Shown here piece after piece: positions 6,699 through 13,596 of a stretch of 28,139 nt of DNA (the first letter of the stretch is position 1; each line of letters begins with the position of its first letter). Source of the DNA: a virus; IMG/VR virus record IMGVR_UViG_3300027687_000055, positions 1 through 28,139 of that record. One strand, given 5' to 3'. The translations under genes and the position numbers were made by a program. The notes under the pieces are model-generated. The model did not search any database and was not told the origin of the DNA. It worked only from the letters and a program-made list of their open reading frames with translations.

Positions 6699-7112
6699 AT
6701 GAGTAAAGATTGGACACAAGACATTCATGAAATGCATAATCACTATGGCATTCATGAGGCAATGAAAAAACTAAGTAACCAAGAGCTAAAGGCTTTTCTG
6801 CAGTTTCGTGTTAATTTCTTAAAAGAGGAATTAACAGAATTGCAAGAAGCAACTAAGACTGGTATACCAATAGACGCGGAGGAAACAGTTGATGCACTCG
6901 TTGATTTATGTGTTGTAGCAATTGGCACTTTGGATCTATTTGATGTAGATGGGCATAAAGCGTGGAACGAAGTTCTATCAGCTAATATGTTAAAAATGGT
7001 AGGAGTTAAAGAAACACGGCCTAACCCTTATGGGTTACCAGACTTGATCAAGCCAGATGGTTGGCAGTCGCCAAATCACAAAGGAAATCACGGAAACATT
7101 AGTGGAATATAA
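6699..7112 (+). CDS. MazG-like nucleotide pyrophosphohydrolase
   Basis: 137 aa. An N-terminal segment DWTQDIHEMHNHYGIHEA, then a helix with the metal-binding acidic pattern EELTELQE, then AEETVDALVDLCVVAIGTL giving the second acidic pair, and a C-terminal PNPYGLPDLIKPDGWQ with a Gly/His-rich tail. This is the all-alpha NTP-PPase (MazG) arrangement; members split NTPs or dNTPs to NMP plus PPi. In a phage that appears to make hydroxymethyl-dCMP, one candidate substrate is dCTP, doing the job of T4 gp56, which is not seen in this window; the sequence does not resemble gp56, so this is inference. The gene heads the modification block and overlaps the next gene. Confidence 0.85.
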   Translation: MSKDWTQDIHEMHNHYGIHEAMKKLSNQELKAFLQFRVNFLKEELTELQEATKTGIPIDAEETVDALVDLCVVAIGTLDLFDVDGHKAWNEVLSANMLKMVGVKETRPNPYGLPDLIKPDGWQSPNHKGNHGNISGI

Positions 7113-8043
7113 ATTAACAATATTCAATTCTATATTCGATAACAAAACTCATCGAACAATGGCTTTTTCCACTTGGGAAAAGTTTGAGGAATTGTTGTAT
7201 TCGCTTAGCGAACAAAAAGGTTATAAACCTAAAAAAGGAGAAAGAAAAAATGGAAGCGCACTTATCACACCTGCTGTTTACGAAAAAGAAACTACAAGAG
7301 CAAATCGCAATGTACTTTCGTGGGGTGGTTGGGTGGCACTCGACATCGACGAGTACGAAGGCACGTTTGAAGAAGCTATCAAAACATTCGAAAGAAATCG
7401 ATTCATTTGTTATAGTTCAGCATCTTCGACAAAAGAAAAGCCAAAGTTCAGAATAGTATTTCCTTTAACGAAACACGTAGAAGCAAATAAAATCAAACAT
7501 CTTTGGTTTGCGGTTAATCAAGAATTCAATTCTCTTGGTGATCCACAGACTAAAGATTTATCGCGCATGTATTATGTACCAGCGCAGTATCCTGATTCTT
7601 ATCAATTTATCTTTACTCATAACGCACCTTTGCTTGATCCAGACGAATTGATGGATAAACACCATTTCGTAAATCAAAGCGCAAGTTCGTTTAGCGGCAA
7701 GTTTCCTGAAGCAATTCAAAAACAACTTGATGAATATCGTAAAACGCAATTGACGAATACAGATATCGTGTGGAATAGTTATCGTGATTGTCCATTCGTA
7801 AACAAAACATTAGTAAACGAATACATGACAATTGGCTCTTCAGGGTGGTATCACAAAATGTATCAAATCATGATGAGCATTTCAGCCAACGCGATTAAGA
7901 GGCAATATCCAATATCTGCAGATGAAGTTGAAAGGCTTGTAAGAGAAATTGACATGGAAACTGGAGGATGGTACAAAAATCGTCCTGTAAAACTTGAAGC
8001 AACCCGCGCAATTGACTTTGCAATTAGAAGTATTAAAACATGA
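7102..8043 (+). CDS. AEP primase-like (PrimPol-like) replication protein
   Basis: 313 aa from a GTG at 7102, giving an 11-nt overlap with the mazG-like gene; an in-frame ATG at 7057 would give a 56-nt overlap and ATG 7159 a shorter protein. The middle shows an archaeo-eukaryotic-primase layout: a strand with an acidic pair, GGWVALDIDEY (D81, D83); then CYSSASST followed by KPKFRIVFPLT, where active AEPs carry SxH; then GDPQTKDLSRMYYVPAQYP, like the motif III region. The expected His of motif II is missing (SST). The C-terminal third is helical, with no helicase domain. It may be a degenerate primase or DNA-binding relative. It is not T4 gp61, which is a TOPRIM primase. Family assignment is by eye. 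Confidence 0.6.
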   Translation: MEYKLTIFNSIFDNKTHRTMAFSTWEKFEELLYSLSEQKGYKPKKGERKNGSALITPAVYEKETTRANRNVLSWGGWVALDIDEYEGTFEEAIKTFERNRFICYSSASSTKEKPKFRIVFPLTKHVEANKIKHLWFAVNQEFNSLGDPQTKDLSRMYYVPAQYPDSYQFIFTHNAPLLDPDELMDKHHFVNQSASSFSGKFPEAIQKQLDEYRKTQLTNTDIVWNSYRDCPFVNKTLVNEYMTIGSSGWYHKMYQIMMSISANAIKRQYPISADEVERLVREIDMETGGWYKNRPVKLEATRAIDFAIRSIKT

Positions 8044-8540
8044 TTAAAGAAATAAAAAAGATTATAGACACACATGAATATGTTATTGACGATTGGTTAA
8101 TTAATCAAATCGATAACGAATTCAAAAAAGGAAGTTATTCTAGCCGTGCTAATTGTAATGCATTGGCGTTAGAGATAACACTTAAAGCTGCAGGTAAACT
8201 TAAAACTCTTGATAAAGTTGAAGGTGAATCTTATCAATGGAGACACGATTGGGCTTATGACGAAAATCATTTGATTGATTTAAAGTGTCGTCCAATCTGG
8301 TCCAACAACTATAGTGTTTCAGTTAATAAAGAATCGGTAGAGCTAGGACAAGTTACGCACGTTATAGGGTTTAAACAGAATATAGTTTTAAACGATTATG
8401 TACCGCACATAGGAAAAACTTTAAAATTCACGTGTGAAGGAATGATTCCTGTAGAAGATGTAGAAAAGTATGGAAGAGACCAAGGAGGCTGGTATCTTTT
8501 GGATAAAAAGTATTTACAATTGCCTCAAAGTGTGTTATAA
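8040..8540 (+). CDS. Hypothetical protein (166 aa)
   Basis: I do not recognise this protein. It starts with an ATGA overlap of the previous stop, so it belongs to the same operon. The N-terminal 60 residues are helical. The middle has HDWAYDENHLIDLKCRPIW, an acidic-x-Lys arrangement (IDLK) reminiscent of PD-(D/E)XK nucleases but without a convincing partner motif. Then ESVELGQVTHVIGFKQ and a beta-rich C-terminus follow. There is no signal peptide or membrane segment. The gene 42 promoter lies wholly within its 3' end. A nuclease or nucleotide-binding role is possible but unsupported. Confidence 0.6.
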   Translation: MIKEIKKIIDTHEYVIDDWLINQIDNEFKKGSYSSRANCNALALEITLKAAGKLKTLDKVEGESYQWRHDWAYDENHLIDLKCRPIWSNNYSVSVNKESVELGQVTHVIGFKQNIVLNDYVPHIGKTLKFTCEGMIPVEDVEKYGRDQGGWYLLDKKYLQLPQSVL

Positions 8541-8541
8541 T
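8513..8541 (+). promoter_or_regulatory. Sigma70-type promoter of gene 42
   Basis: TTTACA at 8513-8518 and TATAAT at 8536-8541, 17 bp apart, inside the end of the upstream gene. The predicted start near 8548 is one base before the ATG at 8549. Confidence 0.8.
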
Positions 8542-8548
8542 ATCTATC

Positions 8549-9232
8549 ATGTTACAGACAGTAAAAGACATACGAAATCTGTTTAAATCAAAATGCATAA
8601 ACGATCTTTATGTTACAGATAAAACAGGTGTAAAAACTATAGAAATAGTTAACGCTTCTTTTGAAGCAGATGAACCCACCATCTTTGGTAAACCTAATCA
8701 ACACTATATCAAGCGCGAACTAGATTGGTATCTATCTGAATCTCTTAACGTAAACGATATTGAAGGTGATGTTCCTAAAATTTGGCAAATGATATCCGAT
8801 AAAGGTGGTAAGATTAATTCTAACTATGGTTACCTTACGCTTAGTTCTAAGAATCATAATCAGTATCAGAATTGTGTAATGGAACTTCGTAAAAATCCTG
8901 ACTCACGCCGTGCAGTTATGGTTTACACCCGTCCAACAATTTGGAACGAATACGATGAAAACGGCATGTCTGACTTTATTTGCACTAATGCAGTTCAATA
9001 CATGATCCGCGACAACAAACTCGAAGTAGTTGTTCAAATGCGTAGTAACGATGTAGTTTTTGGTTATCGCAACGATTTTGCTTGGCAAAAGTACATGGCT
9101 GATATGGTGTGTCACGAACTGAAAGTAGATCTTGGTAAAATCTATTGGAATGTTGGTTCACTGCACGTATACGAAAGACACTTCAATTTAATTAAAAGCA
9201 ATCATGAAATACAAGACGAAAAGAATGGATAA
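8549..9232 (+). CDS. 42: gp42 dCMP hydroxymethylase
   Basis: 227 aa (T4: 246). The fold family is thymidylate synthase, but residues follow T4 gp42: VTDKTGVKTIEIVNASFEADEP, RELDWY with E57, PDSRRAVMVYTRP, DFICTNAVQYMIRD with catalytic C145, and QMRSNDVVFGYRNDFAWQKY. At the position where thymidylate synthases have the uracil-specific Asn, this protein has Asp176 (T4 Asp179), the residue that switches specificity to dCMP. The enzyme transfers the methylene of methylene-tetrahydrofolate to dCMP to give 5-hydroxymethyl-dCMP. It has its own promoter and is followed by NMAD1-like, oxygenase-like, deaminase and AGT genes. An automatic label of thymidylate synthase would be misleading. Confidence 0.93.
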   Translation: MLQTVKDIRNLFKSKCINDLYVTDKTGVKTIEIVNASFEADEPTIFGKPNQHYIKRELDWYLSESLNVNDIEGDVPKIWQMISDKGGKINSNYGYLTLSSKNHNQYQNCVMELRKNPDSRRAVMVYTRPTIWNEYDENGMSDFICTNAVQYMIRDNKLEVVVQMRSNDVVFGYRNDFAWQKYMADMVCHELKVDLGKIYWNVGSLHVYERHFNLIKSNHEIQDEKNG

Positions 9233-9569
9233 AGAATCAATTAAAATTATTAATGAAGCAATAGCTTTGCAATTGCGCAAATCAGACGATTACCAAAACA
9301 AAGAATCGTGGATCAAACAGGCAGATTACTACCCACGCGGTGTTCTTACTATATTAGACATTGTTTACGCTAAAGTTTTACGAATGTATTCTGTAGTTGA
9401 AGCAATGGAAAAAGATCCTAACTACGAACAAAACTTTGAATCAATTGAAGATTCTTGTAAAGACTTAATTAATTATGCATCCTTTATTGGCGCTTATACC
9501 CGCGGCGGCGTCGAAGGCCAAAAGCCTAACAAAGATTTTTTAAACCGAGAAAAAGCTAATGAGTACTAA
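9225..9569 (+). CDS. NMAD1-like (nucleotide modification associated) protein
   Basis: 114 aa from ATG 9225, which overlaps the gene 42 stop by 8 nt; an ATG at 9204 would overlap by 29 nt. The segment YYPRGVLTILDIVYAKVLRM, then ESIEDSCKDLINYASFIGAY and RGGVEGQKPN, resembles the DUF1599 / Nucleotide Modification Associated Domain 1 family, a helical family predicted from gene neighbourhoods to work with base-modifying enzymes. The Asp/Glu pattern in the helices (ESIEDSCKDL) is MazG-like, so nucleotide binding is plausible. Direct coupling to gene 42 fits a role in modified-nucleotide metabolism. The family call is moderate and the biochemical role unknown. Confidence 0.6.
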   Translation: MDKESIKIINEAIALQLRKSDDYQNKESWIKQADYYPRGVLTILDIVYAKVLRMYSVVEAMEKDPNYEQNFESIEDSCKDLINYASFIGAYTRGGVEGQKPNKDFLNREKANEY

Positions 9570-10194
9570 TTATAAAACAATAGAACCATTCAAACCTATA
9601 CGCTTCTATCAGTTCGATAGCGATGCTAGTAAGGCAGAGTATTTTGAAATATGTGATTGGTTGACGCGCCACAGATATCTTGAAAAAGACGACCAAGGTA
9701 TGTTAACCGATTATCATACACAAGAGCCAGAGTTTGATACAGATGATAACCTAAAAAGATGTGAGATATGGCATAAGTTTGTAATAAAACATATGGGAAC
9801 TAATTTAGACCAATGGGCTAAAGACCAAGGTGCAAAGGATTTATTTTTAGAAAATATATGGACTCAACAAACCTCCAAGCAGGCATACCATGGATTACAT
9901 AATCATGGCTCTTGGGAAATTGGCGCCAACTGGTCTTTCGTATGGTATATTGAATGTGATCCTAAAGTGCACGAACCAACTAGATATTGTACTTATCCAA
10001 ATGCAGAGGAAGAATATAAAAATGATATTAAAGAAGGTAGATTTATTCTTTGGCCTTCTGACTTATTACATACCCAATTACCAAGCTTTGTAGAAAAAAG
10101 AAGGTGTATTCTTTCAGGCAATCTTCACCTAATAGGATTAGAAGATAACGTTAGCAGGGTGATGAATTTAAGAGATACATTTAATGGGCAATAA
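9559..10194 (+). CDS. 2OG-Fe(II) oxygenase-like protein
   Basis: 211 aa. The C-terminal half has the layout of phage 2-oxoglutarate/Fe(II) oxygenases: IWTQQTSKQAYHGLHNHGSW (H111, H114, H116 as candidate first metal ligands), WSFVWYIECDP as a core strand, then EGRFILWPSDLLHTQLP with H171 as the distal ligand, and KRRCILSGNL with R181/R182 as the likely 2OG-carboxylate anchor. The N-terminal 90 residues are not recognised. The second metal ligand (Asp/Glu) is not obvious, so activity is uncertain. It sits between gene 42 and cd with 11-nt overlaps on both sides, which raises the possibility that it acts on nucleotides or DNA; protein hydroxylation is an equally good alternative. Confidence 0.6.
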   Translation: MSTNYKTIEPFKPIRFYQFDSDASKAEYFEICDWLTRHRYLEKDDQGMLTDYHTQEPEFDTDDNLKRCEIWHKFVIKHMGTNLDQWAKDQGAKDLFLENIWTQQTSKQAYHGLHNHGSWEIGANWSFVWYIECDPKVHEPTRYCTYPNAEEEYKNDIKEGRFILWPSDLLHTQLPSFVEKRRCILSGNLHLIGLEDNVSRVMNLRDTFNGQ

Positions 10195-10618
10195 GTGGCA
10201 TAAACGATATATCGATCTTGCTCGCGATATTGCGCAATGGTCGAAAGATCCTTCAACGTCTTGCGGAGCAATCTTCGTAGGAACTTCAGGACAAATTTTA
10301 TCTCAAGGATATAACGGCTTCCCTAGAGGTATCGATGACGACCCGTTGGATTACGACGATAGAGAAACTAAATACGAAAAGATAGTCCATGCAGAAATGA
10401 ATGGAATCTATAACGCTTCTAGAACAGGCGTTTCGTTAGAAGGTTCTACGTGCTATGTTCATGGATTGCCTTGCTGCCACGAATGCTCAAAAGCTTTAAT
10501 TCAAGTTGGTGTGAAAGAAGTGGTGATGCATAAATCTGCGGATCCGCGATGGAGCAAATCGTGCACACTCGCTAAGAATCTTTTTGACGAAGCTGGCATA
10601 AAAATTACTTACTTATAA
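10184..10618 (+). CDS. cd: dCMP deaminase
   Basis: 144 aa. Cytidine/deoxycytidylate deaminase zinc motif: VHAEMN with H69 and the proton-shuttle E71, and PCCHECSKALI with the C98/C101 pair. The N-terminus has RYIDLARDIAQWSKDPSTSCGAIFV and GYNGFPRGIDDDP, typical of dCMP deaminases including T4 Cd (193 aa; this one is shorter). It converts dCMP to dUMP for dTTP synthesis and so competes with gp42 for dCMP; the T4 enzyme is tuned allosterically by dCTP/dTTP. Its start overlaps the oxygenase-like gene. No thymidylate synthase is seen in the window, so dUMP would be used by a host enzyme or by a gene outside it. Confidence 0.94.
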   Translation: MGNKWHKRYIDLARDIAQWSKDPSTSCGAIFVGTSGQILSQGYNGFPRGIDDDPLDYDDRETKYEKIVHAEMNGIYNASRTGVSLEGSTCYVHGLPCCHECSKALIQVGVKEVVMHKSADPRWSKSCTLAKNLFDEAGIKITYL

Positions 10619-10634
10619 AACAATAAATAAAATC

Positions 10635-10901
10635 ATGGATATTACAATAGTACAACAGCCAAAGGAAGTGTATAGCAAAGTCATATACACCTTTGAAGCA
10701 AAAATAGAAGATGAAGTCTATTCTGTAGCTCGCCACGAAGATGATAGTGGAGCGAAATTATACATCAACGATTCTAAAGGCCAAGACGTAGATTATGTTG
10801 TCTATGATATCATGGAAAAACTTATTCTGCACGATGAGTTTAATTACGGTGATAGAACCCAATGGTTAGAAAATAAAGTTATTTCAGTGGAAACAAAATG
10901 A
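10635..10901 (+). CDS. Hypothetical protein (88 aa)
   Basis: Not recognised. It is a soluble, acidic, beta-rich N-terminal half (KVIYTFEAKIEDEVYSVARHED) with a helical C-terminal part containing VDYVVYDIMEKLILHDEFNYGD. No cysteine clusters, nucleotide motif or membrane segment is visible. It starts 16 nt after cd, and its stop overlaps the next small ORF (ATGA). Position suggests operon membership only. Confidence 0.6.
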   Translation: MDITIVQQPKEVYSKVIYTFEAKIEDEVYSVARHEDDSGAKLYINDSKGQDVDYVVYDIMEKLILHDEFNYGDRTQWLENKVISVETK

Positions 10902-10978
10902 TACCAATTGATATGACAATAGCGTTATTTGTAGCACTCGGTGTAGCCGTGTGCTGGTTAATGGCAATAGGAAGGTAA
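10898..10978 (+). CDS. 26-aa single-span membrane peptide
   Basis: A 26-codon ORF beginning with an ATGA overlap of the previous stop and ending 4 nt before agt. The peptide is MIPIDM followed by a continuous hydrophobic stretch (TIALFVALGVAVCWLMAIG) and a final Arg, enough for one transmembrane helix. The overlap with its upstream neighbour and the SD (GGAAGG, 10970-10975) for agt at its 3' end fit a real coupled gene. T4 has many such small membrane peptides, often modulating host envelope or exclusion functions. No specific role can be assigned. Confidence 0.5.
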   Translation: MIPIDMTIALFVALGVAVCWLMAIGR

Positions 10979-10982
10979 AATT

Positions 10983-12188
10983 ATGAAAAGGATAGCGATT
11001 ATCATGGGCCGAGGAATTGAAGGTTGCGGCGTAACAAAATTTACAATAGAGCAATGTAAATTCTATGAAAAACACGGGTATTCTTATAGTGTGTACGCAT
11101 CTAAAGATAAATCTTGGACACGAAAGAATGCACACAAAACTGACAACATCCATCAGCTAAAATTTGCTAAAGACGAAGAAGTGAATAGCATGATAGAAGA
11201 AGTGAATAAAGCAGATATTGCTATTATTAACTCTTTACCTGCAATGAGTTTAAAGGAAGAAGCGATTGAAAACTTTAAACGGATGTTAAGTGAAATAAAA
11301 ATACCAGTAGCGTTGATTCAGCATGACCACGCTATGCAATCTATTCGCCGTAATGGTGCGTTAGATGAAGCTATTCAAAAAGCTAATATTATATTTGTAC
11401 ATTCAACAACCAACGACTTTGCAAAGTACGCTGGTAATTTAGTTGGACCAAAGGTAGATTTGTTTGGTGCTGAAGAAGGAACGCCCATTGTAGCATTTCA
11501 GCCAGGAATGTATTTCGATGAGATAAAAGAAAAATATTGGAAAAACGGTTGTGATGATGAGCTACACCATAAGTGGATTGGTAGAACTACGTCATGGAAA
11601 GGTTATCAAGAAATGTTTAAATTTCATAATGGTTATTTAATGCCAAATGAAATGCTTACTACGTATGAAGGCATCGAACGTTCGCCTGCTTTCTTAGGTT
11701 TTAGAGAGCTATCTGAATTTGAAAATTTGCTTGCAGAAGACCCTAATGAATACGATTTGTCTGAATCTTATGGATCAAATGTTCAGGTATTTGGTCCATA
11801 CATTCAAGAAGAAATGCTTGAGAGAATGTCAAAGGTGGGCTTTGGCTATCAACTTTCTCGTATGAAAGAACACTTTATTCAACGATCAGTTGAGTATACG
11901 CACTGCGAAGTAGTATGCACTGGTACAATTCCTGTCTTTAATAAAAAGTACGGTGATGCTTGCACCCACCGTCACTATGGAAAAAAGTTTACTGATTGTG
12001 AAAACTCAGGAACAATCTGGTTTGATGAAAATAATTTTGATGAAACATTAAACCAAATGCTAGATCTTCGAGAGTCACCTGAAAAAAGAAATGAAATGAG
12101 GAATCAGGCCTACGAATTTTATAAACTACACCAAGATGCAGACTATACGTTTGCTGAAATAATGAAAAACATAGAAAACAAAATATGA
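10983..12188 (+). CDS. agt: DNA alpha-glucosyltransferase (T4 AGT-like)
   Basis: 401 aa, against 400 aa for T4 AGT, with the same block order: MGRGIEGCGVTKFTIEQ at the N-terminus (8-24), ASKDKSWTR, AIINSLPAMS, LIQHDHAMQSIRRN (111-124), WIGRTTSWKGYQEMFKFH (198-215), EGIERSPAF, EEMLERMSKVGFGYQLS (276-292), RSVEYTHCE with CTGTIPVF (301-319), and SGTIWFDENNFD. T4 AGT is a GT-B enzyme that moves glucose from UDP-glucose to 5-hydroxymethylcytosine in DNA with alpha linkage, shielding the DNA from restriction and from the phage's own cytosine-specific nucleases. A good SD (GGAAGG, spacing 7) precedes the ATG. No beta-glucosyltransferase is present here. With gene 42 upstream, the phage DNA is probably glucosylated hmC. 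Confidence 0.93.
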   Translation: MKRIAIIMGRGIEGCGVTKFTIEQCKFYEKHGYSYSVYASKDKSWTRKNAHKTDNIHQLKFAKDEEVNSMIEEVNKADIAIINSLPAMSLKEEAIENFKRMLSEIKIPVALIQHDHAMQSIRRNGALDEAIQKANIIFVHSTTNDFAKYAGNLVGPKVDLFGAEEGTPIVAFQPGMYFDEIKEKYWKNGCDDELHHKWIGRTTSWKGYQEMFKFHNGYLMPNEMLTTYEGIERSPAFLGFRELSEFENLLAEDPNEYDLSESYGSNVQVFGPYIQEEMLERMSKVGFGYQLSRMKEHFIQRSVEYTHCEVVCTGTIPVFNKKYGDACTHRHYGKKFTDCENSGTIWFDENNFDETLNQMLDLRESPEKRNEMRNQAYEFYKLHQDADYTFAEIMKNIENKI

Positions 12189-12406
12189 GTGCACACCTAA
12201 AAGGAATATTGAAAAAACTAGAAGGTCAACGAGACATCGAACTCGCTGATTTAAATACTTACTTGACAAACCAAGTAGCAATAGGCGAACACCCAGACAT
12301 TGGTGTTGAAATCGAACTAAAGATAGAAAAAGTCGACGCGTTAGATTCTAAAATAGAAACTATACAAAAATATTTTAACGATAGCCAAATGGACCTATTA
12401 GTATGA
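12185..12406 (+). CDS. Small conserved phage protein (73 aa)
   Basis: A helical small protein: GILKKLEGQRDIELADLNTY, then IGEHPDIGVEIELKIEKVD and LDSKIETIQKYFND. The heptad-like spacing suggests a coiled coil. I recall similar short proteins in marine T4-like phages but know no function. Start and stop overlap the neighbouring genes by 4 nt each (ATGA), linking agt to the methyltransferase-like gene in a single translational chain. Confidence 0.65.
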   Translation: MSAHLKGILKKLEGQRDIELADLNTYLTNQVAIGEHPDIGVEIELKIEKVDALDSKIETIQKYFNDSQMDLLV

Positions 12407-13593
12407 GTTATAGTTATGCATCAATAGTTCCTCTTATTGGAGGTGAAACAATCGCAATGGAGAATGTTTTTGGTAAAAGACCTAAGTACATTTTATCATA
12501 TACACCATTCGCAGCGAATGATTCACAGATGTTAGAACACTACAAAAACGAAGTACCATACCATGTCATCGACGAAGGTAGTGGTAGAACCGATTATGTT
12601 GATGTTGTGAATGCGGTGTGTCCATGTGCTGGTCTATCTTCGCTAAGTCCATCATCCTCTACAGACAACAAAGCAAATGATTGGATGGTTGAATCAGCAA
12701 AATATGTTTTAGGATCTGTAAAGCCTAAAGTCCTTTGGGGAGAAAACGCTCCAAGGCTTGCATCTAAAATGGGTGCACCTATTGTTGAAAAGCTAAGAAA
12801 GATCGCTAAAGAAAACGGCTATACCATGTCGTTATATAAGACAAAATCTAAATTGCACGGACTAAGTCAAACCCGCGATAGAGCATTCTATTTCTTTTGG
12901 CAAGGTAATCGTATTCCTCATATGCAGTTTTTCAAAAGACCTCACGAAAAGATTGAAGATACTATTCGGAATGCTTTTGTTTCTGCAGATGATCCAATGA
13001 ACGAGCTTACGAATAAAAATAAACCTTCAGATAATCCTTTCTATAAATACGTATTGGAAGAACTTGAAGGCGGAATTACGCACAAACAATTTCAAGAAAA
13101 GATCGAAAGGACAACGAATCCACTCGATTATTTAGAAAACCGCGGTATTGAATATGACGAAGTTTCTGAATGGATGGCACTGAACGGGTTTGACAAACAA
13201 GCTACACGCTGTTTAGAGATTCATAAGAAACTCAAATCTGGCGGTAACATCATGAGAAAAACTACAGAAATTCCAAAGGATTACATTGGTGCTTTTGTAG
13301 GACATATGCCTACATGTTTAACACACCCAGATGAAGATCGGTATCTTACAATTCGCGAATGCTTAGCAATTATGAAAATGCCTTCTGATTTTCAGCTTCA
13401 AGGAGGAAGAAAAAACCTAAATATGATATGTCAAAACGTGCCAGTAACTACTGCAGAAGACATGGCAAAGTCCATTCTAGACTGGCTTGGAGGCAATCTA
13501 GACACCAGAGAGGCTGATTTTGCAGTGTTTGACAATAAGGCATATACCGTAGATTATGAAGAGGCAGCACAGACCATTGAATCGTTCATTTAA
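12403..13593 (+). CDS. Dcm-like DNA cytosine C5-methyltransferase
   Basis: 396 aa. C5-methyltransferase motifs in order: I, VPLIGGETIAMENVFG (9-24) for AdoMet binding; IV, CPCAGLSSLSP with catalytic C75; VI, WGENAP with E114; VIII, QTRDRAFYF (156-164); a variable region (about 170-300) with no recognised target motif; then LTIRECLAIMKMP and NVPVTTAEDMAKSIL as IX/X. Motif IV has PCAG instead of PCQG. The nucleophile and Glu are kept, so catalysis on cytosine C5 is plausible. In a phage whose cytosines are apparently already substituted at C5, the substrate is unclear: host DNA, leftover cytosines, or an altered reaction. It overlaps its upstream neighbour and is followed by the uvsX promoter. 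Confidence 0.82.
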   Translation: MSYSYASIVPLIGGETIAMENVFGKRPKYILSYTPFAANDSQMLEHYKNEVPYHVIDEGSGRTDYVDVVNAVCPCAGLSSLSPSSSTDNKANDWMVESAKYVLGSVKPKVLWGENAPRLASKMGAPIVEKLRKIAKENGYTMSLYKTKSKLHGLSQTRDRAFYFFWQGNRIPHMQFFKRPHEKIEDTIRNAFVSADDPMNELTNKNKPSDNPFYKYVLEELEGGITHKQFQEKIERTTNPLDYLENRGIEYDEVSEWMALNGFDKQATRCLEIHKKLKSGGNIMRKTTEIPKDYIGAFVGHMPTCLTHPDEDRYLTIRECLAIMKMPSDFQLQGGRKNLNMICQNVPVTTAEDMAKSILDWLGGNLDTREADFAVFDNKAYTVDYEEAAQTIESFI

Positions 13594-13596
13594 TGG

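Noticed and set aside
7184-7456. 90-aa + strand frame inside the AEP-like gene
   Set aside because: The overlapping frame carries conserved motifs; this one does not.
8549-9232. Thymidylate synthase (thyA/td)
   Set aside because: The overall fold matches, but Asp176 replaces the uracil-specific Asn and the sequence blocks follow T4 gp42, so dCMP hydroxymethylase is the better call.
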